The notes beneath the pieces were generated by a model that had not been told where the DNA came from, ran no database searches, and saw only the letters and a list, made by a program, of their open reading frames with translations. 64,000 nucleotides of DNA, taken from assembly GCA_004352715.1 (NCBI GenBank), contig SCFE01000103.1:350324-414323 (forward strand). Direction: 5' to 3'. How positions within the stretch are numbered: position 1 is the stretch's first letter; each line of letters opens with the position of its first letter. This document shows positions 42,938 through 55,012 of the stretch, one piece after another. Position numbers and translations under genes: made by a program. The stretch is from Hofstenia miamia. Lineage: Eukaryota > Xenacoelomorpha > Acoela.

Positions 42938-44680
42938 TTTTTTTAAAGTTTATACTAAAACTGTCATGAAGTTTGCTTTTTATTCAATGCTTTTGACGTA
43001 AAAATATCTTCATTTTAACACATTATTCAGTTTTCACAATGATTTAGGGGGTGACGGCTGAATTCATTCAATAATGTAAGTTATTTTTGCATTTAAAAAG
43101 TTAATATTACTAGCTTTGTTTCATGTGATTACAAAATAATATACAAATTTCACACATGTTTTTACACATTTAATTACTATTTCTGCTAACAAAAATTTGT
43201 ATTAGACTTGTTGAAAATCAATTTTGTAAAGGAGAATTATTTCTAATCACACATCAATCTGAAAGCATCGTAGAGAAAATAAATCCAAAAAAAAACTTAA
43301 AACATTACAAAATCTAAGGTCAATTTCTTCTTTCACATTATTAGATTATTAGCGTTTTTTGGAATACTATTTCAAGATCTATACAATTAGAAACGTAAAG
43401 TGGAAGGTTATGCAAAGTCGAAACGTTATGCAAATCGAATCTTTGTCAAATGTGTTAAAACATGTACTAATGAAACCATAACAAAAGGAAACGTGTCAGA
43501 TGTACTAAAGCCCATAGCAATACATCAAAATCTGATGCTAAATATAGAAATAAAAATACACATTTTAGACTCTCAAATCGTGGAAAAATGCTTTGAGATC
43601 CAAAATATATTGAGATTCTCTCTAATGCTATGCTTTAGAAAATCTAACAATGTCAGATTTTGTTTCAAACATTCTCATTCTCTATATGATTTTAAAACAT
43701 TTAATGGGAAAATTGAGTTAAAATCCGTTTTCCTAATTGCATATTGCGAGATACATATTTTATATTTGAATACAATGAGCAAAAGCGCCTTGAAGAAGTA
43801 TTTATTTCATTTTATGCATTTTTGATAATTGTAATTTATGCTATTTATTTCTACATTTATAAATATATCACGCTATTTCGCATTCAGAAAATGATCATAA
43901 GTTGTTTTAATACCTAATTTACAAAATTAGTTTAAATCATTTAATGATTGCTGTTGTGTTTTTATAATCTTATAAACAATTACAAATATATATTAATTAG
44001 ATTAATTGTTTTGAGTACTATACGTATGCTTAAATATATTTTATATATCTCTGATATTCATTTTTAATTTAAAAATTAAACATAACCGACTTCATTTGTA
44101 TGAAATAAAACTTTTTAATATAGATGTACTAACTTCAGAAAATAAAAAGGTGTAATGTATAAATTTTAAAATAATTTATACAACTCAATAAGCGGAAAGT
44201 ATATTTTAGTTTTACTTTTAACTAGTACATACATGTAGAGAAATGTGAAAAATATATTTATTTTTCTAAACTATTTACAAAAATTAAACACAATATAATT
44301 TACTAGTTTAATATCATCTTTCCGGAATAGTTTTTTAGTTAGCAAAAGTTTATAATTCTCGCCAAAATCATAAAAAGTAAAAAAATGTCCAAAAGGCATG
44401 TTATTTTGTTCAAAAAAGGCAAAAAAATATCCCAAAGGCAAGTAATTTTGTTCGAAAAGACAAAAACCATGTAAACTCAAAGAAAGGAAAAACTTCAATC
44501 CAACAATCAAGCACTGAAAACTAATATAGGCCGAGAACTTGAAATGTTTCAACTGTTCTTTGAAAATCAGCAACATTGCGGTAATATTTTAAAATATAAA
44601 TTTTCTATCAAAATTTATACATTTGATTGCAAAAAAACTTTAGACTAATACTAAATAACAATTTTAATGAGAATTTGCCA

Positions 44681-44750
44681 GCCCTGTTAGCTCAGTTGGT
44701 AGAGCATTGGACTTTTAATGGTCGTGAGTAGTAGAAGACGAGTCCTTCCC
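44681..44750 (+). ncRNA. tRNA-Lys(UUU)-derived sequence, degenerate (SINE head or pseudogene)
   Basis: The 5' half is a near-perfect tRNA-Lys: GCCCTGT, TA, GCTC-AGTTGGTA-GAGC, A, TTGGA, and anticodon loop CTTTTAA. The 3' side of the anticodon stem is deleted, and about ten bases are inserted before CGAGTCC, so the T arm and acceptor cannot form. The body after it (44756-44950) carries two 41-bp units with CTGATTGGYCGAGAGG. The layout of a tRNA head plus a conserved body suggests a SINE. Confidence 0.6.
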
Positions 44751-44755
44751 TTCTC

Positions 44756-44950
44756 ACTTTTTTCTGATTGGTCGAGAGGTGGGTCGTAGGAGATCTCACT
44801 TTTTTCTGATTGGCCGAGAGGTTTGGCCTTTGACCTGAGACGTCGTGGATATTGCCGGGGGGTGTTTTACTGACGTCATGGATGTACTTTTACTAGTTTT
44901 TGTGTTATTTATGTGACCTAATTTAGTTTGCATTTTTTACTTTCCCACAC
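44756..44950 (+). repeat. repeat body with CTGATTGGTCGAGAGG units
   Basis: CTCACTTTTTTCTGATTGGY occurs twice, 41 bp apart. The following part (TTTGACCTGAGACGTCGTGG ... TGACGTCATGG) has an inverted diverged copy at 49706-49805 and a weaker direct copy at about 39494-39580. It lies next to the tRNA-derived head and at the centre of the palindrome. Confidence 0.55.
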
Positions 44951-45950
44951 NNNNNNNNNNNNNNNNNNNNNNNNNNNNNNNNNNNNNNNNNNNNNNNNNN
45001 NNNNNNNNNNNNNNNNNNNNNNNNNNNNNNNNNNNNNNNNNNNNNNNNNNNNNNNNNNNNNNNNNNNNNNNNNNNNNNNNNNNNNNNNNNNNNNNNNNNN
45101 NNNNNNNNNNNNNNNNNNNNNNNNNNNNNNNNNNNNNNNNNNNNNNNNNNNNNNNNNNNNNNNNNNNNNNNNNNNNNNNNNNNNNNNNNNNNNNNNNNNN
45201 NNNNNNNNNNNNNNNNNNNNNNNNNNNNNNNNNNNNNNNNNNNNNNNNNNNNNNNNNNNNNNNNNNNNNNNNNNNNNNNNNNNNNNNNNNNNNNNNNNNN
45301 NNNNNNNNNNNNNNNNNNNNNNNNNNNNNNNNNNNNNNNNNNNNNNNNNNNNNNNNNNNNNNNNNNNNNNNNNNNNNNNNNNNNNNNNNNNNNNNNNNNN
45401 NNNNNNNNNNNNNNNNNNNNNNNNNNNNNNNNNNNNNNNNNNNNNNNNNNNNNNNNNNNNNNNNNNNNNNNNNNNNNNNNNNNNNNNNNNNNNNNNNNNN
45501 NNNNNNNNNNNNNNNNNNNNNNNNNNNNNNNNNNNNNNNNNNNNNNNNNNNNNNNNNNNNNNNNNNNNNNNNNNNNNNNNNNNNNNNNNNNNNNNNNNNN
45601 NNNNNNNNNNNNNNNNNNNNNNNNNNNNNNNNNNNNNNNNNNNNNNNNNNNNNNNNNNNNNNNNNNNNNNNNNNNNNNNNNNNNNNNNNNNNNNNNNNNN
45701 NNNNNNNNNNNNNNNNNNNNNNNNNNNNNNNNNNNNNNNNNNNNNNNNNNNNNNNNNNNNNNNNNNNNNNNNNNNNNNNNNNNNNNNNNNNNNNNNNNNN
45801 NNNNNNNNNNNNNNNNNNNNNNNNNNNNNNNNNNNNNNNNNNNNNNNNNNNNNNNNNNNNNNNNNNNNNNNNNNNNNNNNNNNNNNNNNNNNNNNNNNNN
45901 NNNNNNNNNNNNNNNNNNNNNNNNNNNNNNNNNNNNNNNNNNNNNNNNNN
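44951..45950. other. assembly gap (1000 N) at the centre of the palindrome
   Basis: Fixed-size gap. The right side restarts inside the inverted tRNA-Lys-like sequence, so the spacer and loop are unknown. Confidence 1.
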
Positions 45951-45982
45951 GTCCAATGCTCTACCAACTGAGCTAACAGGGC
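45951..45982 (-). ncRNA. tRNA-Lys-derived 5' half, inverted copy cut by gap
   Basis: The minus strand reads GCCCTGTTAGCTCAGTTGGT and on to ATTGGAC, identical to the left copy, then the gap. Confidence 0.6.
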
Positions 45983-48235
45983 TGGCAAATTCTCATTAAA
46001 ATTGTTATTTAGTATTAGTCTAAAGTTTTTTTGCAATCAAATGTATAAATTTTGATAGAAAATACATATTTTAAAATATTACCGCAATGTTGCTGATTTT
46101 CAAAGAACAGTTGAAACATTTCAAGTTCTCGGCCTATATTAGTTTTCAGTGCTTGATTGTTGGATTGAAGTTTTTCCTTTCTTTGAGTTTACATGGTTTT
46201 TGTCTTTTCGAACAAAATTACTTGCCTTTGGGATATTTTTTTGCTCTTTCGAACAAAATAATATGCCTTTGGGATATTTTTTTCCTTTTTATGTTTTTGG
46301 CGAGAATTATAAACTTTTGGTAACTAAAAAACTATTCCGGAAAGATGCTATTAAACTAATAAATGCTTTTGCAAATTATATTGTGTTAAATTTTTGTAAA
46401 TAGTTTAGAAAAATAAATATAGTGTTCACATCTCTCTACATGTATGTACTAGTTAAAAGTAAAACTAAAATATACTTTCCGCTTATTGAGTTGTATAAAT
46501 TATTTTAAAATTTATACATTACACCTTTTATTTTCTGAAGTTAGTACATCTATATTAAAAAGTTTTATTTCGTACAAATGAAGTCGGTTATGTTTAATTT
46601 TTATATTGAAAATGAATATCAGAGATATATAAAATATATTTAAGCATACGTATAGTACTCAAAACAATTAATCTAATTAATATATATTTGTAATTGTTTA
46701 TAAGATTATAAAAACACAACAGCAATCATTAAATGATTTCAACTATATTTTGTAAATTAGGTATTAAAACAACTTAGGATCATTTTCTGAATACGAAATA
46801 GCGTGATATATTTATAAATATAGAAATAAATTACAATTATCAGAATGCATAAAATGAAATAAATACTTCTTCAAGGCACTTTTGCACATTGTATTCAAAT
46901 ATAAAATATGTATCTCGCAATATGCAATTAGGAAAACGGATTTTAACTCAACTTTCCCAATAAATGTTTTAAAATCATATAGAGAATGAGAATGTTTGAA
47001 ATAAAATCTGACCTTGTTAGAGCTTCTAAACATAGCATTAGAGAGAATGTCAATGTATTTTGGATTTCCAAGCATTTTTCCACTATTTGAGAGTCTAAAA
47101 TATATATTTTTATTTCTAGATTTAGCATCTGATTTTGATGTATTGCTACGGGTTTTAATACATCCGAAACATTTCCTTTTGTTATGGTTTCATTAGTACA
47201 TGTTTTAACACATTTGACAAATATTCGATTTACATAACGTTTCGAATTTGCATAACCTTCCACTTTACGTTTCTAATTGTATAGATCTTGAAATAGTATT
47301 CCAAAAAAACGCTAATAATCAAATAATGTGAAAGAAGAAATTGACCTTAGATTTTTTTATGTTTTAAGTTTTGTTTTTTGGATTTATTTTCTCTACGATG
47401 CTTTCAGATTGATGTGTGATTAGAAATAATTCTCCTTTACAAAATTGATTTTCAACAAGTCTAATACAAATTTTTGTTAGCAAAGATATTAAATGTGTAA
47501 AAACATTATGAAATGTTCTATTATTTTGTAATCACATGAAACAAAGTTATGTATGAATGTACTGAAAAACTCTGCAGAGAAACATTTTTATGTTAATGAA
47601 AATCAATAAACGTGATAAATAATTTAACACAAAATTTTATAAATGAAATTTAAGTGAAGCCACAAGTTCCATCATTAATACAAAATGACTATGACAAGTA
47701 GGTTTCCAAAGGAAAATCTGTCACAAAAAATTTTTGCTGAAATTGCTAAAAAGCGTTTTCTATATTTGTTAACAATTGATGGACGGGGGATAATTCAAGA
47801 GTCATAGTCCTTGTGATTAATTCATGAATAATGAGGGCGTGTTGCCAAAAAGATGGGGATATTCACACATTACATCAATCTATGAATAATTTAGAGTGTA
47901 TGTGCGTACGTGTTAGAGAATTCGTATATATATGATAGCAACCTTAATGAATAATGTATACTGACATTATATCTTGTGCAAATGTAAAATTTTAAACAAA
48001 AGACATTGTGGTTTTCCACTGTTGGAAAAACTAGTATATTGAAATAATCATGTATTTATTGTTAAAGAACTTGTTATGCACACTAGTACTAGTATGTTTG
48101 CTGAATAATACACAGCGGTATTACATTTCAGTAATTCTTGTTATTACCAAGAAATTGCTTTATATTTAACCAATTCTATAATGTATGTATATATTCAGAG
48201 TGTTGTTTTTTGATATATATATATATATATATATA

Positions 48236-49235
48236 NNNNNNNNNNNNNNNNNNNNNNNNNNNNNNNNNNNNNNNNNNNNNNNNNNNNNNNNNNNNNNNNN
48301 NNNNNNNNNNNNNNNNNNNNNNNNNNNNNNNNNNNNNNNNNNNNNNNNNNNNNNNNNNNNNNNNNNNNNNNNNNNNNNNNNNNNNNNNNNNNNNNNNNNN
48401 NNNNNNNNNNNNNNNNNNNNNNNNNNNNNNNNNNNNNNNNNNNNNNNNNNNNNNNNNNNNNNNNNNNNNNNNNNNNNNNNNNNNNNNNNNNNNNNNNNNN
48501 NNNNNNNNNNNNNNNNNNNNNNNNNNNNNNNNNNNNNNNNNNNNNNNNNNNNNNNNNNNNNNNNNNNNNNNNNNNNNNNNNNNNNNNNNNNNNNNNNNNN
48601 NNNNNNNNNNNNNNNNNNNNNNNNNNNNNNNNNNNNNNNNNNNNNNNNNNNNNNNNNNNNNNNNNNNNNNNNNNNNNNNNNNNNNNNNNNNNNNNNNNNN
48701 NNNNNNNNNNNNNNNNNNNNNNNNNNNNNNNNNNNNNNNNNNNNNNNNNNNNNNNNNNNNNNNNNNNNNNNNNNNNNNNNNNNNNNNNNNNNNNNNNNNN
48801 NNNNNNNNNNNNNNNNNNNNNNNNNNNNNNNNNNNNNNNNNNNNNNNNNNNNNNNNNNNNNNNNNNNNNNNNNNNNNNNNNNNNNNNNNNNNNNNNNNNN
48901 NNNNNNNNNNNNNNNNNNNNNNNNNNNNNNNNNNNNNNNNNNNNNNNNNNNNNNNNNNNNNNNNNNNNNNNNNNNNNNNNNNNNNNNNNNNNNNNNNNNN
49001 NNNNNNNNNNNNNNNNNNNNNNNNNNNNNNNNNNNNNNNNNNNNNNNNNNNNNNNNNNNNNNNNNNNNNNNNNNNNNNNNNNNNNNNNNNNNNNNNNNNN
49101 NNNNNNNNNNNNNNNNNNNNNNNNNNNNNNNNNNNNNNNNNNNNNNNNNNNNNNNNNNNNNNNNNNNNNNNNNNNNNNNNNNNNNNNNNNNNNNNNNNNN
49201 NNNNNNNNNNNNNNNNNNNNNNNNNNNNNNNNNNN
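48236..49235. other. assembly gap (1000 N) starting in a TA tract
   Basis: Fixed-size gap inside the right arm. Confidence 1.
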
Positions 49236-49705
49236 AATTGACTTGTTTATTAATTATTATAGATACTACTGTGTGAAATTCATAATGTGCAAATACACAT
49301 TGCGTTTGTTTCCTACAGAATTATCATCCCAACAATGATGATAAACTAACACAATAGACAAATTTAATAGTGCGATATATATGGTCATTATAAGCAAAGT
49401 GTAGAATAAATTAAATTTTTGTCTTGTCTTAAACACATATGTGGGTTTTACCACGTATGTTTATTAAATATTAGAAATTGCGAGTTTTTGCATAAACTAG
49501 TTTTTGGTTTTTTTCAAAAAATAATTTTGCTTTATTACAGAAGTAAGGCATTACGCTTTTAACAAGTATTATTATCTCTCTGATTATTAAATTTTACTGA
49601 ATAAAGAAGTACGTAAAGTAAAAATATAAACTAAATTAATGTGGTATTTCCAATGTCATGTATGTTAATAAAAAAACAAGTATGTGAAATAAACCATGTA
49701 AAAGA

Positions 49706-49980
49706 GAATATGTTCCAATGACGTCAGAGGTACACCCCCGTCAATATACACGACCCAGCAGAGGCCAAAGGTCATCTCTCGACCAATCAGAATCAAAGTT
49801 TTGTGATGAAATTGCCTTGGTTCTATACTACTTGTATGCTTTTTGAGCACTTCATACGTACATAGCAACATATTACACGTGGGTTTTACCACATGCGTTT
49901 ATTCAATAACAGAAATTGCAAGTTTTTGCATAAACTAGTTTTTCGTTTTTTCTGAAAAATTATTTTGCTTTATTACGAGT
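49706..49980 (-). repeat. outer-edge repeats of the palindrome
   Basis: 49706-49805 is an inverted, diverged copy of the CTGATTGGTCGAGAG body near 44.8 kb. 49877-49977 is a second, direct copy of 49440-49540 (GTGGGTTTTACCAC ... TTTTGCATAAACTAGTTTTT). Confidence 0.6.
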
Positions 49981-49989
49981 TTCTGGGGG

Positions 49990-51190
49990 AAGCTTTCAGA
50001 TATGGGGACAGTGCGCTTATCAAACGCCCTACAGAAGACTTTGCACAAGTGTAGCATAATCCAAAGCATAATGCTGCTAAGAAGAGAAGAGTGGATGTTT
50101 AGTCAGAATTAAGATCGAATTATTATTTATTGATTATGAATTAAAAAACAATTTAAATTTATTTATGATCATTATGTTTGTAAAATGCAACCAAGAAACA
50201 ATATTGCAAATTAGTACTTGTCGACGAATAATTTGGCAAAACGAAGGGGCGATAACGCTTCCATTATTTTTAGCTGTTTTGGCAGACGATAAATTCAAAT
50301 TTCGAACGACAGATACTTTTTGAAATTGAATGATAAATAGAGCGGAAATCAATTTTGAAACTGTTAAAGTAAATTATTCGGAAATCTTATTCTTAGATTT
50401 AATTTGGTTTGCTTATTATTAATCAATGTCAAGCTAAACGATAGATGCATTAGTAGTGGCTTGGGCACACATCGGGAGCGATTCGAGGGTCCTTGATCCA
50501 AGCTATGAACCTGCATTTACGTTAGGGGTACGAATAGGAGTTTTTCTCAATTTAGCTGACTATCGATTCATTCGCTTACATGTATTAAATAATAGACTTC
50601 GGAGATAAGGCTAGTTAGCCTATCGTAGGTTATATCTATATTACATTATCTTGACTACGTGGGTGACCTATAAATAGACCGATAAATCGACCAAGCATGT
50701 ATTGTTATCTAAATGTAAGTTAGGAAGCTGAAAGTAATTATCTATTTTATTATCTATATTAATTAAAGCCAATAGTTTTTGGTAATGGCTAAAGTGACAT
50801 TGCCAGGTTGCGAAGTACGAAGTTACACATTACAAATTGAGTTTAAGTCAGTTACATCCAGCCTTGAGGGTTGCACTGAGTTAGGATAGGGAACACATAA
50901 GTTACTTCGTTGAGCTGAGACTTGGAACTACTCGATCAACAACGGAGGCATATGAGTGTGGATTGATTTGGAGATTGGATCGGCCGGAGGCCACAGTGGA
51001 AGAGAGGTGAATCATGGAGGAAAACTGCGACGATGTCATACCTAAGTAGTATCAGATTAGTTGGAGTTAGTATAAGTTAATAACAACATATCTCATATCA
51101 AAGCAAAACCATAAGATCAATACATCCCTACCCGCATCTAACAAGAAGTAATATTCAAAAAGAATAGATCACTCTATGTTAACGCCTGGT
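49990..51190. other. unassigned stretch, less AT-rich than surroundings
   Basis: No family recognised. The part at 50,450-51,180 is visibly less AT-rich and may be a non-coding part of the RTE element that follows. Confidence 0.4.
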
Positions 51191-51199
51191 AGTGGATGC

Positions 51200-52438
51200 T
51201 ACACAAGTATTTAGTATGGAGAGATGTCCAAGGGAATGCTGTGATGCAGAAGTTATCTTCTTGCACAAAAAGGTTCTAGGTCTTACTCTAATAATTACCA
51301 CATTATTTTTCTATTGGATGACGGATCAAAAACCTTTGCAAAAATTCTTTATAGCAGGCTAGAGCAATTGCTGGGTAATATACATATGCTAGCACGAACT
51401 TAATTTGGTTTTAAATCAGGCAAGTCTACTGTGCAAGCAATTCATGTGCTGAGGCAAGCCCAGGAGGCTGCTAGATAACGGAAGGAAAACCTTCTTGCAT
51501 GTTTCATTGAATTCCAGAAGGCCTTTGACTCCATTCCAAGGCAAGTAATTTGGCAGTGTCTAGCAACAAATGGCGTGCCACAACGGATAATCAAGCTTGT
51601 TAAGTCCTTGCATGATTCACCAATTGCACACATTCGAGGCGAGCATCCAGGCGCTAGCTTTTGGCTTGAGCGTGGAGATCGACAATGATGTGTGCTCGAT
51701 CCCTGCTTATTGAACCTCCTTTTCCACTATCTGATCTGTGAGGGACTAAATGGAATCACCAAAGGAATCGTTTTTAACTCTTTCTTTTGAGAAGAGGAAG
51801 TGGAACTTCAGTATATCGAATATGCGGATGATCTCTGTCTTTTCGACAGTTCCAAGGAACAAATAGAGAGCTATCTAGATGACCTAGTTACAGTTCTAGC
51901 GCCACTAGGTATTAATATCTCTGTACTAAATACCAAGTGCATGTGATTATCAAGGGTATCAGAAAGAACTTCTGATAGAGTTCATGTTATCTGGAAAGAA
52001 CATTGAATTCGTGTAAGAGTTTAAATACTTGGGCTTGATGATCAGCACTGCTGGGAAAGCCCGCTTTGAAGCTAGAAATTGGTGCAAAGGTGCTCTTGGC
52101 AGGATTGTCAGATATCAGCGAGTAGCACCTCAGAATGGATTTGGCAAAACACTCTCTTACCTCTCTTACAAAGCGTTATGGTACCCAATTTGACCTATGC
52201 GTGTGATATATTGGCAGAAACTGTTAGGGAACTGGAGATGCTTGAGGCCTCCATGAACACCTGTAAAAGGGTCTTTTGTGGTGTCTAAGTCCGGGATAGG
52301 TTAGTGACGGACAAAATTCACGGACTTATTCCTTTCCAACAAGGGCACGTAAGTGCTTAACTTTTGTTAGCCAGATGATGTCACACAGTGAAAGCATAAC
52401 TAGTGATTAGCCCCTTGAGTTGGCAATGGCCAAGGAAT
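51200..52438 (+). pseudogene. RTE-clade LINE reverse transcriptase, proximal part
   Basis: Pieces in order: DGSKTFAKILYSRLEQLL, FGFKSGKSTVQAIHVLRQAQ, a stop, LLACFIEFQKAFDSIPRQVI (motif A), ATNGVPQRIIKLVKSLHDSP, the G-D-R-Q block with a stop (motif B), YIEYADDLCLFDSSKEQIES (motif C), then EFKYLGLMISTAGKARFEAR and KGALGRIV. The F-G-F-x-x-G-x-S-T-x-x-A-I-H-V-L-R-Q block and E-F-K-Y-L-G are typical of RTE-type LINEs. Several stops and frameshifts are present. The frame is cut at 52438 by a hAT element and resumes at 55013. Confidence 0.8.
52431..52438 (+). repeat. target-site duplication, left (CAAGGAAT)
   Basis: Eight bases directly before the hAT terminus. CAAGGGAT at 55005-55012 matches at seven of eight positions. 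Confidence 0.75.
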
Positions 52439-52530
52439 CAGAGGCGCACCCAGAGGGGGGGAACTGGGGGAACGTTCCCCCCTCAAAAGAGCAGAGATGC
52501 TTCCATTCCTCATGAATTTTTGCCTATAAC

Positions 52531-52745
52531 CAGTGGCGTACGCAAGCTGTGGAATGTCCTTCAATGAGTTTTTCAAAATTACCTTTGACTAATTAAACAA
52601 AAAAATTTTCGTTAAAAAATATTAAGAAAGTCCAAATTTTGTTGGTGAAATGCATTTCTTAGTGTCGAATTTTAGGGGCTTGCCCCGCTTTTGGTTATTC
52701 ACGGCGAAGATATACCACCGTTGGAAAACCCTGCGTACGCCCCTA
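52531..52745. mobile_element. 215-bp hAT-type MITE nested in the hAT element
   Basis: The left end is CAGTGGCGTACGCA. The right end, on the minus strand, is TAGGGGCGTACGCA (12 of 14 bases). The flanking 8-mers CCTATAAC (52523-52530) and CCTATAAA (52746-52753) form a target-site duplication with one mismatch. It is too short to encode a transposase. Confidence 0.8.
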
Positions 52746-52955
52746 CCTATAAAAATCATAGTACATAATATGTAAATAACTATTGGTTCTGCAATGGTAG
52801 ACAATATTAAATTGATATTGCAATTATTGCAATAATTGGAAATTAATTAACCTATTCAATACTTTAAAAAATCAATTGCCAATTATTTAAGATTCACTTA
52901 ACTCTTGCTGAAATATATAATCAATTCCCGATTCCAGAAGCATTATCATCCTGTC

Positions 52956-53122
52956 TAGTAAATTTATATAGCTTTGGCTGTGGAATGTACTGGATAATTT
53001 AATCACCCAAAAATATGTAATGCTTCTACAACCCAATTCACCACTTTATGTATATTTAAGGCTTAACATTAACCTTATTTTGCACCATTGTGATATTCTG
53101 TCGGACACCTCACCTTGGAATG
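52956..53122. repeat. 167-bp direct duplicate, copy 1 (copy 2 at 53124-53290)
   Basis: The two copies, from TCTAGTAAATTTATATAGC to the end, differ at several positions and are separated by one N. This fits two alleles or two elements joined by the assembler. Confidence 0.75.
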
Positions 53123-53299
53123 NTCTAGTAAATTTATATAGCATTGGCTGTGGAATGTACTGGAGAATTTGATGACCCAAAAATATGTAATGCTTCCACA
53201 ACCCAATTCACCATTTTATGTATATTGAAGGCTTAACATTAACCTTATTTCGCACCATTGTGATATTCTGTCGGACACCTCACCTTATCATGCCAAACC

Positions 53300-54470
53300 T
53301 AAAGAAATTGAGATTAGCAATTATGATTAGTGGCAATATTTAACTTTTGATTTAGTAGAACAATTTCTTTTTACTGCTAACAGATGTATGAACAACAAGT
53401 AACCCTTTTTGTTATCTCACAATTATGATCTTTCTTTGAAAAATTATAGCTTACTGGGGTGATATATTGATTTTTATTAATACCAAACTAGTTAACTTAC
53501 TATGATTTTTGATATAATATTTTTATTCTAATTATTGCCAAAAGTTGGCAATAATCTATTGTTTGAAACGCAAAAATTGATTAATTTACTAAACAAGAAA
53601 CAAGTATTTGTCCACTCCATCAGCATAAATTCTCACTTCTGCGTTTCTGTAATTTATGACGAGGGGCAATTTAATGCGCTACTTAAGTGAAACTAAGAAT
53701 GAGAAATATAGCCATTTTGAATGAAATGTTTATGAAGTTATAGCTTACTGGGGTGAAAATGATTTGAACACGCTTTCTGTATACATTAACTTTTAGTGAA
53801 ATATTGTGAATTATATAGCAATGCTAATAATAATTCAAATTATGGCAAGTTGCAAAACGTAACTAATGGTTTTTTTCTGTCAGCTTAATTCGAAATGATC
53901 CCCAATCCTGTGCATTTTTCTGTTATCAGGAGTTGAAGTCAGAGATAAACCTGCGCTGGTCACTACAGTTGTAGTGAATGCTATATAATTTTTTAACGTT
54001 TTGAAATTGTATATTATTATCATATACTCTTGAAGAACTGATTTTAGAATTTCCAATTCAATGCCCAGATTTTATTAATGGTTTCTATTCTAAAATACCT
54101 TACTTTGATATAGCAATCCGCAAAATTGTAGAAACCCTTTTAAAAAACCTCATGAAAATATGCCGAATCGGAATAAAGTGGGTTTGGAGCGGATTCAGGC
54201 TAAGCAGGGATTTTGGCCTAAATTTTCTGATAAGATTTATTAGTCTAAGAAGTGAGACATTTCTAGAAATCACTCTACTACAAAATTAAAGAAGTGTTTC
54301 CCATTCAAATTGGAACAGTTAACAGTGCATCAGCCTGTATTCCAAACTCGCCTCGCCCACTGATCTACGGGGCATTAAGTGTGTTAGCCATCCTAATAAA
54401 AGTTGCCTTAGTGAGGTGTGGTGAGAAATAATTCATTATTAGTAATTGATAACATAAACATTTATAATGC
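53300..54470. other. interior of the hAT element, no recognisable coding
   Basis: AT-rich. A phrase ATAGCTTACTGGGGTGA occurs twice (about 53447 and 53740). No transposase motif was recognised. Confidence 0.4.
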
Positions 54471-54487
54471 GTGTTTGTTTGTTAGGT

Positions 54488-54505
54488 TAAAATGAAATAT
54501 ATACA

Positions 54506-54536
<31 letters not shown>

Positions 54537-54565
54537 ATATATACATATATACATACATAATAGTT
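54488..54565. repeat. TA-rich tract, copy 1 of a near-duplicate ending the hAT element
   Basis: AATGAAATATATACAATATAT and a TA tract followed by ATAGTTCCTCTCCTCAT recur at 54905-54980 after the single N at 54904, with small differences. Confidence 0.7.
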
Positions 54566-54926
54566 CCTCTCCTCATAGAAAAATGGGTCTCTGGTCATAT
54601 TTAGCCTTATTTCGGATTTTGTTGTGACAATCTACTTTTTCATACTTGCAATTGGCAGCAACTTTTTATATGCATAGAGTTCTTGATTACTGACATATGC
54701 TGCATCTAATTGCTTCTTATCTTATGTGGCATAAAAGTATACTAATTGTCGAGATTTTGCAATCCAAATCTTTCAAAATGCTTAATTTATGAACTATTTA
54801 TGTCCCCACATATTAGTACCAAAGCACGAGGGTGCTGCGATCCAATTAGTCTAAGCAATTTACTAATCTCCTTATTGGTTTCTCTTTTTGAAGCTTTTGG
54901 TGGNAATGAAATATATACAGTATATA

Positions 54927-54966
<40 letters not shown>

Positions 54967-55012
54967 AGTTCCCCTCCTCATAAAAAAAGCTGGGTGCGCC
55001 CCTGCAAGGGAT

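Larger units (their letters stand above)
40607..44712 (+). repeat. left arm of a large imperfect palindrome
   Basis: Segments 40607-41010 and 42282-44712 recur inverted at about 49290-49703 and 45951-47694. Divergence is a few percent with indels. A segment of about 690 bp (about 42430-43110) is absent from the right arm; it includes the GATCCG-type repeat at 42733-42937. Segment 41641-42130 is also shared, but in direct orientation (47752-48235). Open frames inside, such as 43400-43825, are frameshifted in the other arm and are probably not genes. Confidence 0.75.
45951..49703 (-). repeat. right arm of the large palindrome
   Basis: 45951-47694 is the inverse of 42282-44712, lacking about 690 bp of it. 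49290-49703 is the inverse of 40607-41010. Between them, 47752-48235 matches 41641-42130 in direct orientation, so this block is inverted relative to the rest of the arm. The gap at 48236-49235 hides the junction. Confidence 0.75.
52439..55004. mobile_element. hAT-type transposon inserted in the RTE element
   Basis: The left end is CAGAGGCGCACCCAG. The right end, on the minus strand, is CAGGGGCGCACCCAG. Terminal CA/TG, 14 of 15 matching bases and an 8-bp target duplication are hAT hallmarks. Of its 2.57 kb I recognise no clear transposase; the minus-strand segment near 54,790-54,890 (KASKRETNKEISKLLRLIGS) is open but unassigned. It contains an inner MITE at 52531-52745, a 167-bp duplication across the N at 53123, and TA tracts. 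Confidence 0.75.

Noticed and set aside
43400-43825. 141-codon open frame in the left palindrome arm
   Set aside because: The inverted copy at 46812-47263 is frameshifted, composition is like the AT-rich surroundings, and no family resemblance was seen.
44271-44576. Open frame with an internal FEQNxLPxG repeat, also present in the other arm (46087-46403)
   Set aside because: The arms shift frame relative to each other and the internal repeat is explained by a short tandem duplication in DNA. No protein family was recognised.
44681-44750. Functional tRNA-Lys gene
   Set aside because: The 3' anticodon strand is deleted and the T arm and acceptor cannot pair, so only the 5' half is tRNA-like.
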